Below are positions 17,951 through 25,463 of a stretch of DNA of 47,240 bases, piece by piece. Source of the DNA: Deltaproteobacteria bacterium (GTDB lineage: Bacteria > Myxococcota_A > UBA9160 > UBA6930); assembly GCA_029261815.1 (NCBI GenBank), contig JAJDAQ010000140.1, forward strand, positions 1-47,240. The letters run 5' to 3'. The position numbers and the translations under genes are program-made. Each line of letters begins with the position of its first letter. Position 1 is the first letter of the stretch. A model generated the notes under the pieces. That model was given only the letters and a program-made list of their open reading frames with translations, ran no database searches and was not told the origin of the DNA.

Positions 17951-19327
17951 CTAGTTCTCGGTCGCGAGCGCGGCCGCGGGGGCCGTGCGGGCTGCGCCGC
18001 CGTACTCATCCTCGAAGCCCCGCGTTCCGCCGCCGAAGTCGTAGGAGTGGGCTCCGTGCTCGGCGAGGTCGAGTCCCTCGAGTTCCTCTTCTTCCGAGAC
18101 GCGCAGACCCATCGTGGCCTTGAGCGTCAGGAACAGGATCGCGGCACACGTGATCGTGAAGGCCGCGTAGGCGCCGACACCGATCAACTGCGTCACGAAG
18201 CTGTGCTCGGGGTTCATCGAGAAGATGCCGACGGCCAGCGTTCCCCAGATCCCACACGTGAGGTGGACCGAGATGGCACCGACCGGGTCGTCGATCTTGA
18301 TGCGATCAAAGAAGAGCACCGAGAAGACGACCAGGACACCAGCGACCAGACCGATCAGGACAGCACCGACGAGCGTGACCGTGTCGGCACCCGCGGTGAT
18401 GCCGACGAGGCCGGCGAGGATGCCGTTCAACGACATCGAGAGATCGGGCTTTCCGGCAAGACCCCAGGAGGCCGTCATTGCCGCCAAGGCACCGGCAGCC
18501 GCCGCGACACAGGTCGTCACCAGCGTGTAGGACGTGAGTGCCGGGTCGGCCGAGAGCACCGAGCCGCCGTTGAATCCGAACCATCCGAGCCACAGGAGGA
18601 AGACACCGATGGCCGCCATCGGCATGCTGCTACCCGGGATCGGGTTCATGCGAGTCTTGGTGTACTTGCCCAGGCGCGGCCCGAGGACCAGCGCTCCGAC
18701 GAGCGCGCCCCAGCCACCGACCGAGTGCACAAGCGTCGAGCCTGCGAAGTCGTAGAAGCCCATCGCATCGAGGAAACCGCCGCCCCACTTCCAGGAACCC
18801 GCGATCGGATAGACAACGCCGACGAAGATGAGGGCGAAGATCATGAACGACGAGAGCTTGATGCGCTCCGCCACTGCGCCCGACACGATCGTGGCCGCGG
18901 TGGCCGCGAACATCGCCTGGAACAGGAAGTCCGTGTAATAGGTGTACCCGGCGCCCGCGTACGCGGCCGTGTTGTCGGCGCTACCGAAGGCTTCGAGACC
19001 CATTCCGGCGAAGCCCAGGAACCCGTTGAAGTCGCCCGGGTACATCAGATTGAAGCCGCCCAACGCGTAGGTCAGGATGCCGGCCGAGATGATGAACGTG
19101 TTCTTGAAGAGGATGTTCACCGTATTCTTGGATCGGGTCATTCCCGATTCAAGTGTGGCGAAGCCCAGGTGCATGATGAAGACGAGGCCAGCGCAGACCA
19201 TCATCCAAACGTTATTCGCAAAGAACTGCCCAGCCGTAGGCGCGGCATCCTCGGCAATGGCGGCTGCAGGGAAGAGGACGGCGGCCAAGAGCGCCAGTCC
19301 TATGGAAACAGTGAGCGTGCGTCGCAC
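17951..19327 (-). CDS. amt: ammonium transporter Amt
   Basis: A 458-residue inner-membrane ammonium channel. A signal peptide (SIGLALLAAVLFPAAAIAED) is followed by about eleven membrane helices; TLESGMTRSKNTVNI, GAVAERIKLSSFMIF, STLVHSVGGWGAL and LTCGIWGTLAVG carry the conserved Amt residues, including the pore His in the VHSVGG and HLTCGIWG segments. The frame is open upstream to 19516, but GTG 19327 follows GGAGG (19336-19340) at 8 bases and gives a clean signal peptide. A strong sigma-54 promoter lies about 40 bp before the start, so expression is likely induced by nitrogen limitation through an NtrC-type activator. Confidence 0.95.
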   Translation of the reverse strand: MRRTLTVSIGLALLAAVLFPAAAIAEDAAPTAGQFFANNVWMMVCAGLVFIMHLGFATLESGMTRSKNTVNILFKNTFIISAGILTYALGGFNLMYPGDFNGFLGFAGMGLEAFGSADNTAAYAGAGYTYYTDFLFQAMFAATAATIVSGAVAERIKLSSFMIFALIFVGVVYPIAGSWKWGGGFLDAMGFYDFAGSTLVHSVGGWGALVGALVLGPRLGKYTKTRMNPIPGSSMPMAAIGVFLLWLGWFGFNGGSVLSADPALTSYTLVTTCVAAAAGALAAMTASWGLAGKPDLSMSLNGILAGLVGITAGADTVTLVGAVLIGLVAGVLVVFSVLFFDRIKIDDPVGAISVHLTCGIWGTLAVGIFSMNPEHSFVTQLIGVGAYAAFTITCAAILFLTLKATMGLRVSEEEELEGLDLAEHGAHSYDFGGGTRGFEDEYGGAARTAPAAALATEN

Positions 19328-19378
19328 GACGTGATCCTCCGGGGGTGCGTCCGATTCATTTCGGACACGAGAGGCCAA

Positions 19379-19395
19379 AGCAACGAACGTGCCAA
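19379..19395 (-). promoter_or_regulatory. sigma-54 (RpoN) promoter of amt-glnK
   Basis: On the minus strand the sequence reads TTGGCACG-TTCG-TTGCT, a full match to the sigma-54 consensus YTGGCACG-N4-TTGCW with the essential GG (-24) and GC (-12). The predicted transcription start, near 19368, leaves a leader of about 40 bases with a good Shine-Dalgarno sequence before GTG 19327. Confidence 0.9.
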
Positions 19396-19453
19396 GTCGC
19401 GCGGAGCGCGAGCGGTGCTCGATTCGCGTGCAGCGCGATTGCAGGCGGCCCGA

Positions 19454-19473
19454 ATGTGCCGAACTGGACACAT
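19454..19473. promoter_or_regulatory. dyad upstream of the sigma-54 promoter (site 1)
   Basis: ATGTGCC-GAACT-GGACACAT is a near-perfect inverted repeat about 60-75 bp upstream of the sigma-54 promoter, a usual distance for an enhancer-binding protein. It does not match the enterobacterial NtrC consensus TGCACC-N5-GGTGCA, so the factor is uncertain. Confidence 0.4.
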
Positions 19474-19497
19474 CCGCATGGTCACCCCGGCGCCGAG

Positions 19498-19516
19498 GTG
19501 CCCACAGAACAGGCAC
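19498..19516. promoter_or_regulatory. dyad upstream of the sigma-54 promoter (site 2)
   Basis: GTGCC-N9-GGCAC is a perfect inverted repeat about 25 bp beyond site 1. The two dyads share TGCC half-sites, which suggests paired binding of one activator to the amt enhancer region. This is inference from position and symmetry. Confidence 0.35.
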
Positions 19517-19554
19517 GTCCGCTCACTTCGCGTGCCGTTTGCGGCTCGCCCGGG

Positions 19555-21036
19555 TCAGCGTTCTCCGAACAGGTCGACCATCTTGACGTCGAGGGTGGCG
19601 GCGCGGGCGCGGGTGCGGGCCCAATTGCGCAGCTCCTTGATGCGTTCCTCGTACGTTTCGTACAGGGGCACGGTCTCCTGGATCGCGTTGGCGATGTCAT
19701 TGTCAGAGAGGTCGCGCCCTTCGGCGAACGCGGTGTAGAGACCGGCCGCGACGACCTGCTCCAACTCGGCACCCGAGAGCCGCGCAGCCTGGTCCGCCAG
19801 TTCGCCGATCGGGAACTGCGCAGCATCCCGCCCACGGGCGCGCAGATGGATCGACAAGATCTCGGCGCGTTCGGTCTCGCTCGGCAGGTCGACGAAGAAG
19901 AGCTCGTCGAAGCGCCCACGTCGTAGCAGCTCGGGCGGCAAGGCGGTGACGTCGTTCGCGGTCGCAGCCACGAAGACGGGCGCTTCCTTCTCGGCGAGCC
20001 AAGTCAGGAATGAACCGAATACCCGGCTCGCGTTGGGATCTGAGCTGGTTGCAGCGAATCCCTTCTCGATCTCGTCGATCCACAACACGACGGGAGCAAG
20101 GGATTCGGCGATGGCTGTGGCTTCTCGTACGGTGACCTCGGGGCTCTTCGACGGGTCTCCGAATGCGGCGCCGAGGTCGAGTCGCAACAGCGGGAAGTGC
20201 CACTCCTGGGCGACTGCCTTCGCGCACAGCGACTTTCCACAGCCCTGAACGCCCAGCAGCAGCAGACCGCGCGGCGTCGGCAGGCCGAACTGGCGCGCTT
20301 CCTCCCCAAAAGCGCGCCGACGTTCTCGCAGCCAGCGCTTCAGTTCGCCGAGCCCGCCCACCGACTCTAGGCCGGCATCGGTATCGTGAAACGAGAGCGC
20401 CGGCGTACGTCGCAGCGCCTTGCGCTTCTCGCTGACCACGTGGGCGACCGCTTTCTGATCCACCGCTCCCGCGTGCATCCACGCCTTGCGAAAGACCCGC
20501 GCAGCTTCGGTTCCCGTCAATCCAAGTGCGGCCCGCACGCAGTCGTCCAACGCACCCGGCTCTACTCTTCCGTCCGGAGTCGACTCGACGACCCGGTCGA
20601 ACATCCGGCGAAGTTCTTCCGCGGAAGGGAGCGGCAACGAGAGGTGCGCGCACTCCCGTTCGAGTTCGAGCGGCAGGTCCAGGATGGGACCCATCAACAC
20701 CAGCGTTTGTCGGCGTTGGGCCAGCGTCGGAAGCGCGTCGCGCAGGCGGCGAATCGCGACCGGATCGGACAACACGGCGTGCGCGTCGAGCACGGCAAGG
20801 ACGGCCGGGCCTTCGCGTTCGCCCCAATGCACCAGGCCCAGATCGAAGCTTCCGGCGCCTTCGCCCGAACCGTCGAAACCACCCGCGAGTGACCACACCT
20901 GAACCGCACGCTCTGCCTTCGCGGCGACGCGTTCGAGCATGCGAAGGGCACGATCTTCCTCGAACGACTCCAATGCCACGATCCGGTAGCCGGCTCGGAG
21001 CAGGAGCCCGAGTTCGCGTTCGGTCTCCTGGCTCAT
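19555..21036 (-). CDS. Ycf46-like AAA+ ATPase
   Basis: A 493-residue AAA+ protein with the layout of Ycf46: an N-terminal degenerate ATPase-like half (about residues 1-215), then a true AAA module with Walker A GVQGCGKS (262-269), Walker B VVLWIDE (316-322), sensor 1 ATAND (358-362) and the arginine region RRGRFDELFF (372-381). In plastids and cyanobacteria Ycf46 has been connected with inorganic carbon use, but its biochemistry is unclear. Its ATG overlaps the stop of the PilB/GspE gene as ATGA, so the two proteins are probably made together, suggesting a role in pilus or secretion-motor assembly or turnover (inference). Confidence 0.85.
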   Translation of the reverse strand: MSQETERELGLLLRAGYRIVALESFEEDRALRMLERVAAKAERAVQVWSLAGGFDGSGEGAGSFDLGLVHWGEREGPAVLAVLDAHAVLSDPVAIRRLRDALPTLAQRRQTLVLMGPILDLPLELERECAHLSLPLPSAEELRRMFDRVVESTPDGRVEPGALDDCVRAALGLTGTEAARVFRKAWMHAGAVDQKAVAHVVSEKRKALRRTPALSFHDTDAGLESVGGLGELKRWLRERRRAFGEEARQFGLPTPRGLLLLGVQGCGKSLCAKAVAQEWHFPLLRLDLGAAFGDPSKSPEVTVREATAIAESLAPVVLWIDEIEKGFAATSSDPNASRVFGSFLTWLAEKEAPVFVAATANDVTALPPELLRRGRFDELFFVDLPSETERAEILSIHLRARGRDAAQFPIGELADQAARLSGAELEQVVAAGLYTAFAEGRDLSDNDIANAIQETVPLYETYEERIKELRNWARTRARAATLDVKMVDLFGER

Positions 21037-22868
21037 TGGGCATCCCCGGTCAGTCGTACGACTTCCTCGAAGGTCGTCTCCCCGTCTGCCAGCTTTCGGA
21101 TTGCGGCTTCACGCAGGGTCTCCATGCCTTCGACCCGGGCCGCGTGCGCAATCTCTCCGGCGTCCTTGCCTTCATTGATGAGCGTGCGGACGCGGCGGCC
21201 GACATCGAGCATCTCGAACACGCCGGTCCGGCCGTAGAGACCCGTTTGGCGGCACTCCACACAGCCTTCGCCCCAGCGCGCCTTCAAACGCTCACGGCGT
21301 TCCATCGGCACCTTGATGCCGAGCGCATCGACCTGGGCCGCCGAGAGCGTGCCGTCGACGCCGCAGTGGGGACAGACCATGCGAACCAGCCGCTGAGCGA
21401 GCACGCCGCGCAGTACGCTTGAGAGGAGGAACGGCTCAACGCCGAGTTCGGCGAGCCGCGTGATCGCGCCTGACGCGTCGCGCGTGTGAACGGTCGAGAA
21501 GACGAGGTGTCCGGTGAGCGCCGCCTGCACCGCCATCTGCGCGGTTTCCTTGTCCCGCACCTCACCCACCATGATGATGTCGGGGTCCTGGCGCAGAATC
21601 GCGCGCAGCGCGCTCGCGAATGTCACGTCCACCTGGCGCTGCACCTGCACCTGGCAGAAACGTGGATCGACCATCTCGATCGGGTCTTCGACCGTCGTGA
21701 TGTTGATCTCGGGGCCGGACAGGTAACGGAGCGTCGAGTAGAGCGTCGTCGTCTTTCCGGATCCGGTTGGCCCAGTGACGAGGACCAGGCCCGAAGGCGA
21801 CGTGATCCAGTTCTCGTACTTCTCGCGGTCGTCGCGGTGGAAGCCGAGTTCGGTGACGTCGGTCATCAGCACGGTCGGGTCGAAGACCCGGATCACGACC
21901 TTCTCGCCGAAGGCGCTCATCAAGGACGACACGCGGAGTTCCACCTCGCGGTCGGCCCGGAAGGTCTTGATCCGTCCATCCTGCGGCCGGCGGCGTTCGG
22001 CGATGTCCATGCGCGCCAGCACCTTGATCCGCGAGACCACCGCCTGATGAACGGAGAGGGGTACCCGCTCGATGTCATGCAGGATCCCGTCGATGCGGAA
22101 GCGGATCACGCCTTCGTTATCGCGCGGTTCCAGATGGAGATCCGATGCGCGCTGGTCGAATGCGTAGTTCAGCAGGTAGTCGACGGCCGAGATGACGTGC
22201 TCGTCGTTCGATGACGCGAGTTCTTCGTTGCTTCGCAGTTCGACGAGCTGTGCGAGCGCGGCCGAGGCCGCACTGTCGCCGAGCGACTCACTCGCCTGGT
22301 TGACGCTGGAGCGGAAGCCGTACACGCGGTCGATGATCGCGAGCACATCCTTCTTCGGCGCCACGACATAGTCCAGCGGCGCCTGGATCAATGTCCGCAG
22401 CGACTCCCGCAAGGCCGAGTCATACGGGTCGGTCACGGCCAACGTGAGGGTCTCGCCGTTTCGGGCGACCGGAATCACGACGTGCCGACGTGCAAAGGGT
22501 CGCGACAACGTTCGCGAAACCAGATCACCGTCCACCTTGAGCGGATCGATCTTGAGGTATGGCAGGTCGGCGTTCGCGGCGATGACCTCGGCCACGACGT
22601 CTTCGTCGACCTCACGCTTGGGGTTCGCCACGTCGTGTACGTGCGCGGCCGCAATGATCTCTGCCGGCGATACTTCGTAGCGGGCGGCCGCCTGTGAGCG
22701 GACGGAGCCCACCCGCTCCTTCAGCACCTGGCTTGAAAGGGTCTTGCCTCGTGCGCCGATATCGCGGGCGGTTTCGGCAGGTAGGCGGTCGGCTGCCACC
22801 AGCATCTCGAGGATCTCCTCGAGGCTCAGCGGTGGGCGCATCTCCACGTCGGACGTCGGCTTCGTCAT
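21033..22868 (-). CDS. PilB/GspE-type assembly ATPase
   Basis: A 611-residue cytoplasmic hexameric ATPase that powers type IV pilus extension or type II secretion. After an N-terminal MshEN-like region (about 15-190) come Walker A GPTGSGKTT (366-374), the Asp box at TTVEDPIEM (392-400), Walker B DPDIIMVGEVRD (428-439) and the His box STVHTRDA. A four-cysteine zinc site is present at Cys499, Cys502, Cys536 and Cys539, as in PilB/GspE and unlike PilT. PilB and GspE cannot be separated from sequence alone; the PilT genes at 35-38 kb favour a pilus. ATG 22868 is chosen, with ATG 22880 in frame as an alternative; neither has a clear ribosome-binding site. Confidence 0.9.
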   Translation of the reverse strand: MTKPTSDVEMRPPLSLEEILEMLVAADRLPAETARDIGARGKTLSSQVLKERVGSVRSQAAARYEVSPAEIIAAAHVHDVANPKREVDEDVVAEVIAANADLPYLKIDPLKVDGDLVSRTLSRPFARRHVVIPVARNGETLTLAVTDPYDSALRESLRTLIQAPLDYVVAPKKDVLAIIDRVYGFRSSVNQASESLGDSAASAALAQLVELRSNEELASSNDEHVISAVDYLLNYAFDQRASDLHLEPRDNEGVIRFRIDGILHDIERVPLSVHQAVVSRIKVLARMDIAERRRPQDGRIKTFRADREVELRVSSLMSAFGEKVVIRVFDPTVLMTDVTELGFHRDDREKYENWITSPSGLVLVTGPTGSGKTTTLYSTLRYLSGPEINITTVEDPIEMVDPRFCQVQVQRQVDVTFASALRAILRQDPDIIMVGEVRDKETAQMAVQAALTGHLVFSTVHTRDASGAITRLAELGVEPFLLSSVLRGVLAQRLVRMVCPHCGVDGTLSAAQVDALGIKVPMERRERLKARWGEGCVECRQTGLYGRTGVFEMLDVGRRVRTLINEGKDAGEIAHAARVEGMETLREAAIRKLADGETTFEEVVRLTGDAQ

Positions 22869-22997
22869 TGCGGTCCGCATCGGCGCGCGGCCGGCAGCAC
22901 TTGAGTCGCGATTGTGTCCACGATCACAAGGACTTGCGACGGATCGTTGCGACTGCGTGTGCGCGGATGGCCGTTGCCGCTTCGAGAGGGATCGCCC

Positions 22998-23003
22998 TAC
23001 CTT
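22998..23003 (+). promoter_or_regulatory. candidate leaderless promoter -10 (LLM oxidoreductase gene)
   Basis: TACCTT ends exactly 6 bases before ATG 23010, and TTGCCG lies 18 bases further upstream as a possible -35. There is no Shine-Dalgarno sequence, so the mRNA probably starts at the AUG. Confidence 0.55.
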
Positions 23004-23009
23004 GGGGCC

Positions 23010-23957
23010 ATGAGCCAACCTCCCGTCCGCTTCGGTGTCACCCTCCCCCAGATCAAGCGCTCCTGGCCCGAGGCGCGCGCGGCAGCCGAGTGCTTCGACC
23101 AGCTTGGTTACGACTCGGCCTGGGTCTGCGACCACCTCTACGGCGTACCGATGCCCCAACTCCCGATCCTGGAGGCATGGACCGAGTTGGCCGCAGTCGC
23201 GGCCGTGACCGACAAGATCCGTCTCGGCACACTCGTGACGCCGCCCTTCTTCCGGAACCCGGCGATCCTGGCCAAGCAGATCGCAACGATCGACCAGATC
23301 GCGCCAGGCCGGGTCTTCCCGGGTTTCGGCGCCGGTTGGTTCGAGGCCGAGTTCACCAGCCACGGAGCCGAGTTCCCGAGCACCCGCGAACGCCTCCGCG
23401 CACTGGAAGAGTCGATCCAGATCATGAAGTCCATGTGGACCCAGGAGCAGACCACCTTCGAGGGCCAGCACTGCCAGGTGAAGGACGTCTTCTGCGAGCC
23501 GAAGCCGGCGACTCCGCCGCCGATCCTCGTGGGCGGCAGCGGCGAGAAGGTCCTGATGCGGATCGCGGCCGAGCACGCGGACTGCTGGAACAACATGGCC
23601 GTTACCCAGGGCCAGCTCAAAGAGAAGGCCGCGGCCTTCCGGCAGCGCTGCGAAGATGTCGGACGCGACCCCGCCGAGGTCGAGATCTCACAGCAATGCA
23701 CCGTCGTCATTGCCGAAGACGAAGCCACCGCCAAGACCGCGCTCGAAAAGGCCCACAAGGTCTACGGCGGCCACATGGGCGCTGGCCTGGAAGCCCACGG
23801 GATCTGGGGTCACCCGGATCGCGTGATCGACGGCATCGAGCGCCACCGCGAACACGGCGTCTCGCTCTTCATCATCGAGTTCTTCGGTCGTGACACCCGG
23901 GAGCCCGCACAGCTGTTCGCTGAGACCGTGATGAAGCACTATCGCGAGTCCGCCTGA
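23010..23957 (+). CDS. LLM-class flavin/F420-dependent oxidoreductase
   Basis: A 315-residue TIM-barrel oxidoreductase of the luciferase-like monooxygenase family, in the subgroup often annotated F420-dependent. Hallmarks are the first strand RFGVTLPQIKRSWPEAR, GYDSAWVCDHLYG, the long IRLGTLVTPPFFRNPAILAK segment, GRVFPGFGAGWFEAEF and PPPILVGGSGEKVLM. FMN monooxygenases share the fold, so the cofactor is unsettled. The frame is open upstream to 22914, but ATG 23010 gives the normal N-terminus and sits 6 bases after a TACCTT element. It diverges from the PilB/GspE gene and converges on the next gene with a 2-bp gap. Confidence 0.85.
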   Translation: MSQPPVRFGVTLPQIKRSWPEARAAAECFDQLGYDSAWVCDHLYGVPMPQLPILEAWTELAAVAAVTDKIRLGTLVTPPFFRNPAILAKQIATIDQIAPGRVFPGFGAGWFEAEFTSHGAEFPSTRERLRALEESIQIMKSMWTQEQTTFEGQHCQVKDVFCEPKPATPPPILVGGSGEKVLMRIAAEHADCWNNMAVTQGQLKEKAAAFRQRCEDVGRDPAEVEISQQCTVVIAEDEATAKTALEKAHKVYGGHMGAGLEAHGIWGHPDRVIDGIERHREHGVSLFIIEFFGRDTREPAQLFAETVMKHYRESA

Positions 23958-23959
23958 AG

Positions 23960-24460
23960 TCAGGCACGGAGACCCAAGCTCGGCTGCCGGTCTGGAAGGT
24001 CGCCGCTTGCCAGTCGCGCATCGACATGGGCAACGAACTCACGATTGAACGTCGTCTTCGCGTCCCTCCACCACGCGGCGCCCATGGGGCCAAGCAGCAG
24101 CGGGATCATCGAGATCTCAAAGCCCTGCATCTGTTCCCGGCCGATGTAGCCGAGTTCTCCTTGGACGAATACCGACTCGAGGCGACGAAAGGTCATGACC
24201 AGGACGCCGTTGAATCGCAGGACGTCGGACGGCGAGAGCTCCGTCGGCTGCGCCGACGCCTTGACCATGATGTCTGCGACTTCCGGTGCCGTGACGATGG
24301 CAGACACGTTCTGGGCCATCTGCTCACTGATCGACTGGAACGTCGACGACCGCAGTGCATTCGTGTTCTGGCGAACCTGCAGCGCGAGGTATCCGAGTGT
24401 CACAAGGGTTGCGATGGCGGCGATGAACTCGCCGACGCTTCCGAGGTCCTGGAGGGTCAT
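23960..24460 (-). CDS. conserved hypothetical single-pass membrane protein
   Basis: A 166-residue protein with an N-terminal membrane helix (about residues 11-27, FIAAIATLVTLGYLALQV) and a soluble, mainly helical remainder (QNTNALRSSTFQSISEQM, then FRRLESVFVQGELG). This pattern of a short membrane anchor followed by a helical bundle that begins with a Gln-Asn-Thr stretch recurs in small unnamed families of marine and soil bacteria. I do not recognise a function. It is monocistronic, lying between the convergent LLM gene and the end of the ureohydrolase gene. It has TAGCGT 6 bases before the ATG and no Shine-Dalgarno sequence. Confidence 0.7.
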   Translation of the reverse strand: MTLQDLGSVGEFIAAIATLVTLGYLALQVRQNTNALRSSTFQSISEQMAQNVSAIVTAPEVADIMVKASAQPTELSPSDVLRFNGVLVMTFRRLESVFVQGELGYIGREQMQGFEISMIPLLLGPMGAAWWRDAKTTFNREFVAHVDARLASGDLPDRQPSLGLRA

Positions 24461-24466
24461 GCGGGG

Positions 24467-24472
24467 ACGCTA
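24467..24472 (-). promoter_or_regulatory. candidate leaderless promoter -10 (24460 gene)
   Basis: On the minus strand TAGCGT ends exactly 6 bases before ATG 24460. No Shine-Dalgarno sequence and no clear -35 are seen. Confidence 0.45.
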
Positions 24473-24488
24473 CCCGACGCAGTGGCCG

Positions 24489-25463
24489 TCAGCTGCTTCG
24501 GAAGATCGTTCGACACGCGAGCGCGTGAAGCAGGCGCGCTGCGACGTTGCGGTCCCACTCGGTGCCGGCGACCTCACACAGATCGAAACCAAGGATCGTT
24601 CGGCCCGAAGACGTGACCGCCTCCAACAAGAACAGCGCATCGGAAAAGCCGAGCCCGCCCGGCACCGGCGTTCCGGTGCCGGGACAGAGCGTGGGCTCGA
24701 GACCGTCGATGTCGAAACTCACGTAGACCGTCTCCGGAAGCGCGCCCACGATGTCGCTGCACGCGTCGGCCCAGCGGCGGCCGCGGAAGGCGTCGGCCTT
24801 CAAGTCGCGGTCGTAGAAGGTCCGGATGCGTTCGTCCTTCGCGGCGCGTTCGTACTCGGCCTGCGAGAAGTCTCGGATACCGACCGAGACGAGCGCGGAA
24901 ACGCCGTCTGCGCTCGCAAGTACGTTATGCATGATCGACGCGTGTGAGTGTTCGAAGCCCTCATACGCCACACGCAGGTCGTGGTGGGCATCGATGTGCA
25001 AGATGCCGAGGCCGGTGTGCTGCTTCGCGGTCGCGATCATGGCGCCGAGCGGCGCGGAGTGGTCGCCACCGAGAACGGCCACCCGCTTTCCAGTTCCCAA
25101 CAACGCATCGGTGCGCGCCAGAAGCTCCGCATTGAGCCGCTCGCTGGCCGCATTGACCGCTTCGGCATCTCCGTCCGCGGCTGCGCGACAAGCCGCGGCA
25201 TTCAGGGCGTCGGCCTCGGCAGAGGGAGGGATGTAGGCCATCTCGGGGCCGATGCTCCGACCGTGCTCGGCATCGAAGAGATCGACCTGGTGCGAAGCTC
25301 CGACGATGGCGCCCGGGGTCGCCGCCGTACCGCGTCCGTACGACACCGTGGGTTCCCAGGGCACGCCGAGGATCGCGAGTTCGGCATCCTCGAGTGCCGG
25401 TTCGAAGCCGAACAAGCCCGAGCCCGGCTCGGCCGGTGCATCCCAGTCGATGGGATCCGTCAC
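24489..25463 (-). CDS. ureohydrolase (agmatinase/arginase family)
   Basis: A 324-residue manganese enzyme of the family that splits guanidino compounds into urea and an amine. All metal-binding motifs are present in order: GGDHSAP, HIDAHHDLR and SFDIDGLEP, with TVSYGRGTAATPGAI near the N-terminus. Agmatinase is the default guess, but arginase, guanidinobutyrase, proclavaminate amidinohydrolase and guanidinase share these residues. The frame is open to 25769; GTG 25463 is chosen because it overlaps the stop of the upstream sulfotransferase/PatB ORF as GTGA and gives a normal N-terminus. That overlap implies the two proteins are made together. Confidence 0.87.
   Translation of the reverse strand: MTDPIDWDAPAEPGSGLFGFEPALEDAELAILGVPWEPTVSYGRGTAATPGAIVGASHQVDLFDAEHGRSIGPEMAYIPPSAEADALNAAACRAAADGDAEAVNAASERLNAELLARTDALLGTGKRVAVLGGDHSAPLGAMIATAKQHTGLGILHIDAHHDLRVAYEGFEHSHASIMHNVLASADGVSALVSVGIRDFSQAEYERAAKDERIRTFYDRDLKADAFRGRRWADACSDIVGALPETVYVSFDIDGLEPTLCPGTGTPVPGGLGFSDALFLLEAVTSSGRTILGFDLCEVAGTEWDRNVAARLLHALACRTIFRSS

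Noticed and set aside
19454..19516. Classical NtrC binding sites upstream of amt
   Set aside because: The dyads seen do not match TGCACC-N5-GGTGCA; they are reported only as sites of an unknown activator.
17948..19738. A 596-codon open frame on the plus strand opposite amt
   Set aside because: Its translation is rich in Arg, Asp, His and Glu without domain features, while the minus strand encodes a complete Amt with signal peptide, ribosome-binding site and promoter.
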